Source: JAWVZH01 sp033722295 (GTDB lineage: Bacteria > Bacteroidota > Bacteroidia > Chitinophagales > Saprospiraceae). From it: 11,459 nt of DNA. The notes under the pieces were generated by a model. The model searched no databases. It was given only the letters and a program-made list of their open reading frames with translations, and was not told the DNA's origin. Where the stretch lies: contig JAWVZH010000101.1 in assembly GCA_033722295.1 (NCBI GenBank), forward strand, positions 1 to 11,459, given 5' to 3'. Shown piece after piece: positions 1 through 7,286 of the stretch. Numbering within the stretch: position 1 is the first letter of the stretch; each line of letters opens with the position of its first letter. A program made the translations under genes and the position numbers.

Positions 1-1666
1 GGATACTGTCATTGGTGACACAATGAGAAAAGGTATCTTTCAAAGATGTGAAATACCATGTAGCATGATCGACTTCGATGGCATGGCTGTCTACTTCTGA
101 CAGGATACGTCCCTCTGTTGTCCACCATTTCACATCCGTACTATCCCTCTTTTGGACACTCACCCAAACAGTTGTCTGTTTGCAATTAATCGTATCCGTT
201 GGATCAAATTCAACTATCGGATAGCTCCTGCCATTGGTCACCTCGATTGTATCCCTGTCCTGGCAATCAAGATCATTGTCCACAACTTCGAAAATATATG
301 TTCCGGCACTGTCGATCTCAATATCACGCTGATCGGGATCACCGATTATATTACCATCGATGGTGGACCAGTTGTAAGACATATTTTCTCCATTACTACC
401 CCCTCCTTCGAGTTCAATGCTCGGAAATTCACAATTGATAGAACGGTCATCGCCAGCCAGAGCTTCGGGGCCCATTTCGTGTTCCAGCTCTACAGATTCT
501 GTCCATTTACAATTCTGATCATCTATTACTTCCACATCGTATTCACCAGCTTCAAGGTCCTTAAATAAGGGATCCGAAGTGGGGCCATCTCCGATGTCAT
601 ACAGGTAAGGCGATGTGCCCCCTTTAGGAGTTACATAGATTTGGCCATTGGCTTTTTCACACTGTTCGTTGGTCTTCTCCAGATCGGCACTCAAAGCTGC
701 AGGCTCGGTGATCACATAACTTTCGATCTCCTGGCAGCCCTTGCTGTCTGTAAGTGTCACCCAGTAAATTCCGGCAGAAAGGTCACTTGTTGTAGAACCG
801 AAGTCGCCGTTTGACCAATTGAACTGGTAACCGCCGTTACCTCCCGACGCATTGACCTTTACTTCGCCGTCATTGCCGCCATGGCAGGACACATCGATCT
901 CTGCAATCGTTGTCAATGTCAAGGCCTGGGATGGCCCATTGATGACGTACGGACCAAAAACCTTGTCATAACCATTCTGATCTTCCACCGTAACTGTATA
1001 CGATCCGGCATCCAGATCCTGAAGGTCTTCCGTTGTAGCTCCGTTGCTCCAGTTATAGGTGATCGCACCATAGCCCTTCGTTCTGTTCAAAGTTATATAG
1101 CCATCTCCACCACAGTAGGCATGACCGATCACCGGGTTGACATCCAGAAAAAAGCTTTCCTGCAACCAGGATCGGACGATGGAGTATGATTTATTGCGAA
1201 GTTCATAGGCCCTGTTATCATGAGAGATCACATAAAGGGTTGGATAATAATTTATCTGATACTGCGAAGCTACGTTAGGACCGTTGGTGGCAGTGAGATT
1301 GGCTATTTGATATGGCACGGTAGCCCAATTGCCCTGAGTAGAATAATTACAGCCATTATTAGTGATACATCCTGTATTCGTCCTGGAATCGGCCTCAAGA
1401 GCAATAATGGCCGATATGGATCCCAGATTATTGTACACTTGAGTAAGCGTACCCGAGTTATGATAACTCCAGCATGGACCACACCAGGTCGCAAAAAAAT
1501 AGAGTACACCACCCTTCCCGGCAGATGTATGGGAAAAAAGACTGTAGGAATTCCCGTAAATGTCATTTACCGTGATATTTGGCGCCGAAGCACCATGTGG
1601 CAACTGGGCCATGGCGACATTAAGGGACAGAAATATCGACGACAGAAGGAGACAGAACTTTTTCAT
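1..1666 (-). CDS. Secreted thioredoxin-fold protein with SprB-like repeats (3' end outside window)
   Basis: The frame is open from an ATG at 1666 to the window edge, giving 555 residues with no stop, so the C-terminus is missing. Residues 1-20 form a signal peptide with likely cleavage after AMA. Residues about 25-175 are a thioredoxin/TlpA-like fold: FATWCGPCW has its CxxC at C62 and C65, and YYPT supplies the cis-proline at P142. Next come SprB-type repeats at roughly 180-245 (degenerate), 255-322 (the clearest, with SCHGGNDG, NWSNG and DLSAGIYWVTLTD) and 325-395, then a PKD/Ig-like domain at about 398-478 and more beta-rich sequence. In Bacteroidota such proteins are usually exported by Sec and then by the type IX system through a C-terminal sorting domain; that part would lie outside the window, so T9SS export is inference. 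The start is 32 bases after the M16 stop, so co-transcription with M16 and ffh is plausible. A disulfide reductase or isomerase role at the cell surface is inferred from CxxC only. Confidence 0.85.
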   Translation of the reverse strand, partial: MKKFCLLLSSIFLSLNVAMAQLPHGASAPNITVNDIYGNSYSLFSHTSAGKGGVLYFFATWCGPCWSYHNSGTLTQVYNNLGSISAIIALEADSRTNTGCITNNGCNYSTQGNWATVPYQIANLTATNGPNVASQYQINYYPTLYVISHDNRAYELRNKSYSIVRSWLQESFFLDVNPVIGHAYCGGDGYITLNRTKGYGAITYNWSNGATTEDLQDLDAGSYTVTVEDQNGYDKVFGPYVINGPSQALTLTTIAEIDVSCHGGNDGEVKVNASGGNGGYQFNWSNGDFGSTTSDLSAGIYWVTLTDSKGCQEIESYVITEPAALSADLEKTNEQCEKANGQIYVTPKGGTSPYLYDIGDGPTSDPLFKDLEAGEYDVEVIDDQNCKWTESVELEHEMGPEALAGDDRSINCEFPSIELEGGGSNGENMSYNWSTIDGNIIGDPDQRDIEIDSAGTYIFEVVDNDLDCQDRDTIEVTNGRSYPIVEFDPTDTINCKQTTVWVSVQKRDSTDVKWWTTEGRILSEVDSHAIEVDHATWYFTSLKDTFSHCVTNDSI

Positions 1667-1698
1667 AAAAAGCTGTTGTTCCCTAAACTTAAGAAAAT

Positions 1699-4575
1699 CT
1701 ATTCTGGATTTTGAATAAAGGTCACCACATTGGATTGTGTGACGATCTCTTTCATGAGGTCTTTCAAATAGGATGCATCGATCCTGGACAACCTTTCATT
1801 CAAAGTTGAAAGACTGGCACGATCCAGGTCAAGTTCATCGGTTACGCTATCCACCATTGTCCTCATCCAGAAATCATTGGTCTCCAGGTCTCTTTCCAGC
1901 TTTTGACGTTCGATCACCTTGACCTTTTCGATATCCTCCGGGTCGGGTCCATTTTCGTGAATCGTTTGAAATACCATGGCAGCCGTATCGATGAGCTCCT
2001 GGGTCATGCCCGGGTCGGAGACAAAGCTGTAGCCCAATAAATAGGCACCTTCCGGCAAAAACCTTGACGTCATGAAAGTCCTCACTCCATATACACCACT
2101 CATGTCCTCCCGCAGTGATTCACGTAATTTGATGTCCAAAATATTCTTCAATATATCCAGGTCATCTTCCCTGGCTTGTGTCAAAGTATCCAGCTTGACA
2201 TAATGTCTCACTTCAACATAGCTCTTGGGAGCCTGACCCTTATTCCACTCCCTGAGTTGTGGATCAGGAATGTGAACACGGCTGTGATCATCCCTGTCCA
2301 TCGCAGATTCTTCAGGTATAGCTCCGATATAACTCAATAACATATTTTCAGTTTTGTCGTCCAGATTACCTGTGAAGATGAAATGATATTCACCGGGATC
2401 TGCCATAATACTCTCAAAGTGGTCAAACACTTTTTGATAATCCAGCTTTTCAAGGTCCTCACTTGAAGGAAACATTACCCTGAAATTATCGTCACTTGTG
2501 ATTCGTGCCACTTCATTGCTGAAGTAATAGGAAGGGTCAGACATCAGGTTACCATAATAAGAGATCATTCTATCCTTGAAAGAGGCAAAGATGGCACTGT
2601 CCCTCCGTACATCAGTAAAGAACAAATAGATGAGTTGGCCGAGTAATTCAGCCTCCTCCACACCCGAATTACCAGTCAGACCATGGGACTCCTGATTCAT
2701 GTACGGCCGGATACTTACCTTTTTACCAGCCAGCTTCTTTTCAAGAGCGATATTGGAATATTCACCAATACCTGATTCCCGGACGATCCAGGAAGCATGC
2801 GTCGCATTGATGAACTCTTCATCATTGAACATGGCATGACCACCCCTGGCCACTGACTTGAACAGGATCTGGTCATTGTTGAATGCTGTGGGCTTGAACA
2901 TGACCTTTGCACCATTGGCTAACTTAAGGGTCTTGATCCCGAGCTCCTGATTGATCAGAGTATCTACGATTTGAGGACTGGAGGGCTTTAAAGAAAGCAA
3001 AGGTTCTTTATTGACAGCTTCTTCCAAATAGGGATCCAAACTCTTATTTCTGACATCCTCAAACATTGTAAGAATGTCTTTATTTGAAGGTAGATGAGGC
3101 TTTTCACTTTCAGGAGCTGTCACGATCACAACCCGGTTGGAATCTTGAAACCATTGAGTTTTTGAATTGACGAGGTTCAGTTTTATGCCAGGAACATATT
3201 TATTGACAAGACTGTGATAGTCTTCCGGTGAAATATAAGCTCTATTCCTTAAAAAGTGCTGGACGTATCGATTGACCAGTTTGGCAGATTCCATCTTATC
3301 ACTTTCTTTGAGGACGTTGTCTGCTGATTTCAACAAGATCGCCTTGGCTCTTTCAAGCTCGTCGTGTGTAAAGCCATGCTGAGCCACCCTTTCATTTTCT
3401 CTTATTAGGGTCTTAATCGCCATATCCAGTTCTCCCTCTTTGGATGCGGCAAATGAAACATAACTATTCATTGGCCCGATATCAGGTCCGTAATAGCAGG
3501 AGGCATATAGAAACGGAGATTCCATGGACTGCGTCAATTCCGAAAGGCGGGCATTGAGCATTTGGGTAAAAAGTCTGCTGATCAGACGTTCTCTGAAATC
3601 ACCAAGATCGACCATCTCAGTTTCAGGCAATTTGTTGATGATGCGCACCTGGGTAATAGCCGCCTCCGGATCTGTGACTATCTTGACAAGCGTGTTGTCA
3701 TCATGATCACCGATCGGATAACTTTTCTTTACCCTGGGCGAGATGGCCTTAGGGGCTTCAGAGAAATACTCCACAATATAATCTTCTATCAAAGCCGGAT
3801 TGAAATCACCAACAGCTACAACGGCCATGAGGTCCGGCCGGTACCATTCATTGTAGAATCTACGGATAGTTCTGTAGTCCGCATTTTCAATTATCTCAGG
3901 GTCTCCGATCGGAAGGCGTTGGGCATATCTTGAGCCTTTTAAAAGTACAGGTAGATATTCCTTCTGCATCCTCTGATTAGCGCTCAATTGCGTCCGCCAT
4001 TCGCTGATAACGACTCCACGCTCCTTGTCTATCTCTTCTTCGGTCAATTTCATCCCCGATGCCCAATCTGAAAGAACCAATAATCCTTTTTTCAATTGTT
4101 CCTCAACATCAGTTCTGACCTGAAGCATATAAACCGTCTCATCGAAGGATGTATAGGCGTTAAGGTCAGGTCCAAACCGGGTGCCCACTGACTCCAGGTA
4201 GTCGACGAGTTCATTCTTTTCGAAATGCTCCGTACCATTGAAAGCCATGTGCTCTATGAAATGTGCGACTCCAAGCTGATCATAATCTTCATCTATTGAT
4301 CCGACATTGACGACCAGCCTCAACTCGGCACGATCATCAGGTTTTTCATTAGGCATGATGTAATAGGTCAAACCATTTTCCAGCTGGCCTTTGAATACCC
4401 GATCATCAAGATTCAGTTCTGAAAAAGTCATAGGCTGAATGATATCATCCGGAGAAATAGCTTCCTGCTTTTCACGGTTATTTACAGGATCGTCGGCATA
4501 TTCCAGGGATTTACATCCCCAGAGGATTAGAACTAAACCCCAAAAAAGTATAGAATAAAATATCTTGCTGCCCAT
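1699..4575 (-). CDS. M16 (insulinase/pitrilysin) family zinc protease, lipoprotein, PqqL-like
   Basis: This 958-residue protein has the length of a full four-domain M16 peptidase. A lipoprotein signal (hydrophobic residues 5-19, lipobox LWGC, lipidated C21) implies export and membrane anchoring. The inverted zinc motif HFIEH lies at residues 105-109, with catalytic E108; the distal zinc ligand is probably E185 in ERGVVISE, 76 residues after H109. The first M16 domain spans about 60-205 and its inactive partner about 235-430. A second pair at about 555-900 lacks HxxEH, as expected because only the N-terminal half carries the metal site. The family cuts peptides inside a closing chamber; the substrate here is unknown. 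The ATG is 5 bases past the ffh stop, and a GAGAGG Shine-Dalgarno-like stretch sits inside the last ffh codons, so expression is probably tied to ffh. The second half could contribute only to the chamber. Confidence 0.93.
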   Translation of the reverse strand: MGSKIFYSILFWGLVLILWGCKSLEYADDPVNNREKQEAISPDDIIQPMTFSELNLDDRVFKGQLENGLTYYIMPNEKPDDRAELRLVVNVGSIDEDYDQLGVAHFIEHMAFNGTEHFEKNELVDYLESVGTRFGPDLNAYTSFDETVYMLQVRTDVEEQLKKGLLVLSDWASGMKLTEEEIDKERGVVISEWRTQLSANQRMQKEYLPVLLKGSRYAQRLPIGDPEIIENADYRTIRRFYNEWYRPDLMAVVAVGDFNPALIEDYIVEYFSEAPKAISPRVKKSYPIGDHDDNTLVKIVTDPEAAITQVRIINKLPETEMVDLGDFRERLISRLFTQMLNARLSELTQSMESPFLYASCYYGPDIGPMNSYVSFAASKEGELDMAIKTLIRENERVAQHGFTHDELERAKAILLKSADNVLKESDKMESAKLVNRYVQHFLRNRAYISPEDYHSLVNKYVPGIKLNLVNSKTQWFQDSNRVVIVTAPESEKPHLPSNKDILTMFEDVRNKSLDPYLEEAVNKEPLLSLKPSSPQIVDTLINQELGIKTLKLANGAKVMFKPTAFNNDQILFKSVARGGHAMFNDEEFINATHASWIVRESGIGEYSNIALEKKLAGKKVSIRPYMNQESHGLTGNSGVEEAELLGQLIYLFFTDVRRDSAIFASFKDRMISYYGNLMSDPSYYFSNEVARITSDDNFRVMFPSSEDLEKLDYQKVFDHFESIMADPGEYHFIFTGNLDDKTENMLLSYIGAIPEESAMDRDDHSRVHIPDPQLREWNKGQAPKSYVEVRHYVKLDTLTQAREDDLDILKNILDIKLRESLREDMSGVYGVRTFMTSRFLPEGAYLLGYSFVSDPGMTQELIDTAAMVFQTIHENGPDPEDIEKVKVIERQKLERDLETNDFWMRTMVDSVTDELDLDRASLSTLNERLSRIDASYLKDLMKEIVTQSNVVTFIQNPE

Positions 4576-4580
4576 AAATT

Positions 4581-5924
4581 TTAGCCTCTCATTCCCGGAT
4601 TTCCGAAGGCATTCATCATTTGTTGCATACCTCTTCCCTTACTCATCATATGCATCATCTTCCTCATCTGGTCGAATTGCTTAATGAACATGTTGATCTC
4701 ATGAATATTACGACCGCAGCCCTTGGCAATACGCTTCTTCCTGCTCATATTCAACAATTCAGGATTTTCCCTTTCCTCAGGTGTCATGGATTGGATGATG
4801 GCTTCCACGCGGCTGATCTGATTATCATCGATATCCAGATTCTTGGTCATCTTGCTCATGCCCGGGATCATGTTCATCAGGCTTTTCAGGTCTCCCATCT
4901 TTTTTATCTGACTGATCTGACTGAGAAAATCATTGAAGTCGAATTTGTTCTTCTTGATCTTCTTCTCCAGTCGCTTGGCCTCACGCTCATCGAATTGCTC
5001 CTGGGCTTTCTCTACGAAGGACACGATATCGCCCATTCCCAGGATCCGTTGCGCCATCCTGTCCGGGTGAAAAACATCGATCGTATCCATCTTTTCGCCG
5101 GTGGAGACAAACTTGATCGGCTTACCTACCGTATATTTCACCGACAAGGCCGCTCCCCCTCTGGTATCCCCATCGAGTTTGGTGAGTACAACACCGTCGT
5201 AGTCGATGACCTCATTAAAAGCTTCCGCCGTATTGACAGCGTCCTGACCTGTCATGGCGTCTACCACAAACAGCGTTTCCGTTGGCTCAATAGTGGATTT
5301 GATCCTGTCGATCTCCTCCATCATAGCCTGGTCAACAGCCAGTCGCCCGGCAGTATCCACGACGATGACATTGAAGGAGTTGGTTTTGGCGTAGTCTATT
5401 GCATGACTGGCAATTTCTGCGGGGTTCTTATTACCCTCCTCTGTATATACCTCGACATCAATACTGTCTCCTACGACCTTCAGCTGATCGATCGCCGCCG
5501 GCCTGTATACGTCACAAGCCACCAATAAGGGACGCATACCTTTTTTGGTCTTGAGATAGTTGGCCAGTTTACCACTAAATGTTGTCTTACCACTACCCTG
5601 CAGACCAGCGATGAGAACGATACCCGGTTTGCCCTTGATGTCTATATCGGCGGATTCACCACCCATCAAGTCTACCAGTTCATCCTGGACGATCTTCACC
5701 ATCAGTTCCCCAGGCTTGACGGATGACAGGACATTCCTCGAGCCGAGAGCCTTATCCTTTACGTTATCCGTAAATTCCTTGGCAATCTTATAGTTGACAT
5801 CGGCTGCTACCAGCGCCCTTCTGATCTCCTTGATGGATTGGGCAATATTAACCTCGGTCAACTTACCCTCACCCTTCAAGTTCTTAAAGGCCGTTTCTAA
5901 TCTCTGATTTAAACTTTCAAACAT
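4581..5924 (-). CDS. ffh: Signal recognition particle GTPase Ffh (SRP54)
   Basis: Ffh binds 4.5S RNA and signal sequences emerging from the ribosome and delivers the complex to FtsY at the inner membrane. At 447 residues it has the usual length. The N domain (residues 1-90) contains the expected LKGEGKLTE and IRRALVAADVN motifs. The G domain (about 98-295) has the P-loop GLQGSGKTT at 107-115, DVYRPAA at 138-144, DTAGR at 190-194 and the guanine-specificity motif TKLDGD at 248-253. The M domain (about 297-440) includes MIPGM and ends in a Met-rich tail that forms the signal-peptide groove. A TAACTTTG promoter element lies about 28 bases before the ATG, which has no clear Shine-Dalgarno site. 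It probably leads the transcript that continues into the M16 protease and the thioredoxin/SprB gene. I see no 4.5S RNA gene in the window. Confidence 0.97.
   Translation of the reverse strand: MFESLNQRLETAFKNLKGEGKLTEVNIAQSIKEIRRALVAADVNYKIAKEFTDNVKDKALGSRNVLSSVKPGELMVKIVQDELVDLMGGESADIDIKGKPGIVLIAGLQGSGKTTFSGKLANYLKTKKGMRPLLVACDVYRPAAIDQLKVVGDSIDVEVYTEEGNKNPAEIASHAIDYAKTNSFNVIVVDTAGRLAVDQAMMEEIDRIKSTIEPTETLFVVDAMTGQDAVNTAEAFNEVIDYDGVVLTKLDGDTRGGAALSVKYTVGKPIKFVSTGEKMDTIDVFHPDRMAQRILGMGDIVSFVEKAQEQFDEREAKRLEKKIKKNKFDFNDFLSQISQIKKMGDLKSLMNMIPGMSKMTKNLDIDDNQISRVEAIIQSMTPEERENPELLNMSRKKRIAKGCGRNIHEINMFIKQFDQMRKMMHMMSKGRGMQQMMNAFGNPGMRG
4585..4590 (-). promoter_or_regulatory. Shine-Dalgarno-like site for the M16 gene inside the end of ffh
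   Basis: The minus strand reads GAGAGG here, 9 bases before the M16 ATG. It is formed by the Met-Arg-Gly codons that end ffh. A recognisable Shine-Dalgarno site is the exception in this window, and its position suggests translation of the protease follows that of ffh. Confidence 0.4.
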
Positions 5925-5951
5925 GCTATTGGACAGTTATTTAAGAACCCG

Positions 5952-5959
5952 CAAAGTTA
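5952..5959 (-). promoter_or_regulatory. Bacteroidota-type -7 promoter element before ffh
   Basis: The minus strand reads TAACTTTG, a full match to the TAnnTTTG element recognised by the Bacteroidota primary sigma factor. It lies 27 bases before the ffh ATG, leaving a predicted leader of roughly 15-22 bases. No clear TTG -33 element is present at the usual distance of about 19-21 bases, so the call rests on the -7 box, its placement and the same octamer upstream of ccmE. Confidence 0.55.
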
Positions 5960-5991
5960 CAATATTGGATTAAGTGTCCCACATCGAGACG

Positions 5992-6024
5992 ACGCAGATC
6001 ACTTCTTAATTAATGAACGCAGAT
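5992..6024. repeat. Two ACGCAGAT direct repeats in the ftsE-ffh intergenic region
   Basis: ACGCAGAT occurs at 5992-5999 and 6017-6024, 25 bases apart, in the 123-bp gap between ftsE and ffh. The surrounding sequence, running on to GGCGGAAATC at about 6041-6050, resembles short dispersed intergenic repeats built from ACGCAGAT/GGCGGAT-like units that I recall from several bacterial genomes. The copies are short and could be coincidental. Confidence 0.3.
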
Positions 6025-6047
6025 TTTTCAAGGAATGTTGGCGGAAA

Positions 6048-6713
6048 TCAATTATGTATCAGTCTACCCTCCCGGCATACACTTACTCGCGAAGGAAACT
6101 TTTCTACCAGCCTGTAATCATGAGTGGCGAAAACTACCGCCACGCCATTCTCTCTGGTCAGCTTACGTATAAGCTGCATGATCTGGTCGGAGGTTTCAGG
6201 ATCCAGGTTGCCCGTAGGCTCGTCGGCGATGATCAATTCCGGATGATTGAGTAGTGCCCGCGCAATACTCAGTCTTTGTTTCTCCCCACCGGATAATTCT
6301 CCGGGCATATCCTTATACTTCTCCTGCAGACCGACAGAATCAAGGACCTCGATAATTCTCGACTTTATCCGCTCTTCATCCTGCCACCCCGTCGCCTTCA
6401 TTATGATGTATAAATTGGCCCGTGCAGTTTTGTCCTCAAACAGCCGGAAATCCTGAAAGATCATTCCGATCTTCCTTCTGAATTCCGGTAAGTGCCTATA
6501 ATCCAATGTTAGGAGATCCGTACCTGCAACGATTGCCTCATCTGCTTCGAGCGGAGCGGCGCCGTACATGGCAGAGAGCAGTGACGTCTTCCCAGAACCG
6601 CTTTTGCCGGTTAGGTATCGGAATTCACCCTTTTCTATGGTAAGATCTACATCCTGAAGAACTATTTTACCCTGTCGAAGGACGCGCCCCTTCCTGATCC
6701 GTATTATGTTCAA
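6048..6713 (-). CDS. ftsE: FtsE-like ABC transporter ATPase (cell division), TTG start
   Basis: This is a 221-residue single-domain ABC ATPase, the usual FtsE length. It has Walker A GKSGSGKT at 36-43, Q-loop Q87 in IFQDFRL, the signature LSGGE at 140-144, Walker B with IIADEPTGNLDP (catalytic E165), and H-loop H198 in ATHD. The IFQDFRLFEDKTARANL and DEPTGNLDP stretches match FtsE/LolD/MacB-type ATPases, and FtsE is the best fit. FtsE with the membrane protein FtsX controls peptidoglycan hydrolases at the septum. The start is TTG: an in-frame TAG lies 27 bases upstream, no ATG or GTG lies between, and the next ATG (M49) falls after the Walker A motif. No ftsX is adjacent, so its membrane partner must be encoded elsewhere. 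A LolD-like or other MacB-family ATPase cannot be fully excluded without the partner. Confidence 0.85.
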   Translation of the reverse strand: MNIIRIRKGRVLRQGKIVLQDVDLTIEKGEFRYLTGKSGSGKTSLLSAMYGAAPLEADEAIVAGTDLLTLDYRHLPEFRRKIGMIFQDFRLFEDKTARANLYIIMKATGWQDEERIKSRIIEVLDSVGLQEKYKDMPGELSGGEKQRLSIARALLNHPELIIADEPTGNLDPETSDQIMQLIRKLTRENGVAVVFATHDYRLVEKFPSRVSVCREGRLIHN

Positions 6714-6780
6714 ATCTGACGTTGATTTTGATTTTCCCTAAACTAAGGAATCAAGCTCGTGAATTGACGTGTTTGTTAAC

Positions 6781-6788
6781 TAACTTTG
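6781..6788 (+). promoter_or_regulatory. Bacteroidota-type -7 promoter element before ccmE
   Basis: TAACTTTG matches TAnnTTTG exactly, and the nine bases TAACTTTGC are identical to those at the ffh promoter. It is 93 bases before the ccmE ATG, so the transcript would carry a leader of about 85-90 bases. TTG triplets occur upstream (6764-6766), but the gap of 14 bases to the -7 box is shorter than usual. Confidence 0.55.
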
Positions 6789-6791
6789 CAG

Positions 6792-6862
6792 CACCAAGGT
6801 AAACCATTTTGGATCTAATTGGTAATATTACCAGTAATCACCGTGTAAGTTGACCCTTGGTG
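6792..6862 (+). promoter_or_regulatory. Inverted repeats in the predicted ccmE leader (structured UTR or operator)
   Basis: CACCAAGG (6792-6799) and CCTTGGTG (6855-6862) are perfectly complementary 8-base arms enclosing 55 bases. Inside them lies a perfect 14-bp palindrome, TGGTAATATTACCA (6820-6833). GGTAA at 6798-6802 could alternatively pair with TTACC at 6828-6832, which would be mutually exclusive with the outer helix. The element begins only a few bases after the predicted transcription start and ends 19 bases before the ATG. It matches no riboswitch class I recognise. It could be a leader RNA structure, an operator, or chance. Confidence 0.4.
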
Positions 6863-6881
6863 AAACAGAGACTAATTAATT

Positions 6882-7280
6882 ATGAAGAAAATTCCAATAA
6901 TTGCAGGCATCCTGGTAATTGTAGGTGCTATTCTTCTTATCAGAGCTTCACAGGATATGAGCACATATGCCACTTTTGATCAGGCCCGCGATTCTGGTGA
7001 GTTGGTCAAGATCGCAGGTATCCTCGCGAAGAACAAGGAGATGTACTATGACGCCGAAAAGGATCCTAACTACTTCAGCTTCTACCTGACGGATGCCGAG
7101 GGTGATCAAAACAAAGTCGTTCTTCTGGCAGAAAAACCACAGGATTTTGAAAGAAGCGAGCAGGTTGTCGTGACAGGTAAGATGAATGGAGATGAGTTTG
7201 TCGCGACTGATATGCTCATGAAATGCCCCTCTAAATACAAAGACGAGGAAATCTACGTCAGGTCAAAAGGCGAAAGCTAA
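6882..7280 (+). CDS. ccmE: CcmE-family heme chaperone, cysteine (CxxxY) type
   Basis: CcmE holds heme covalently at the outer face of the inner membrane and passes it to CcmF for attachment to apocytochrome c (System I). The protein has 132 residues: an N-terminal membrane anchor at about 4-21 and then an OB-fold beta-barrel domain at about 27-115. The usual C-terminal heme-attachment motif HxxxY is replaced by C115-P-S-K-Y119. The CxxxY variant is known from Desulfovibrio and archaea and belongs to Ccm systems with a changed gene complement. The C-terminal tail after the motif is short (13 residues). The gene lies 6 bases upstream of ccmF, which strongly supports the assignment despite its low overall similarity to proteobacterial CcmE. 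It is preceded by a promoter and a possibly structured leader. Confidence 0.87.
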   Translation: MKKIPIIAGILVIVGAILLIRASQDMSTYATFDQARDSGELVKIAGILAKNKEMYYDAEKDPNYFSFYLTDAEGDQNKVVLLAEKPQDFERSEQVVVTGKMNGDEFVATDMLMKCPSKYKDEEIYVRSKGES

Positions 7281-7286
7281 TAGCTT

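Noticed and set aside
152..1714. Plus-strand open frames at 152-568, 881-1189 and 1220-1714
   Set aside because: All lie opposite the continuous minus-strand frame encoding the signal peptide, WCGPC and SprB repeats, and show no recognisable domains.
3562..3933. 123-codon plus-strand frame opposite the M16 gene
   Set aside because: It lies inside an intact M16 protease frame and has no recognisable features.
4620..5528. 302-codon plus-strand open frame opposite ffh
   Set aside because: It lies wholly antisense to a textbook Ffh GTPase and its translation is His/Leu-rich without domain motifs; it is a shadow frame.
6714..6881. Known riboswitch or tRNA-like element in the divergent region
   Set aside because: The inverted repeats do not match any class I can recognise, so only a generic structured leader is reported.
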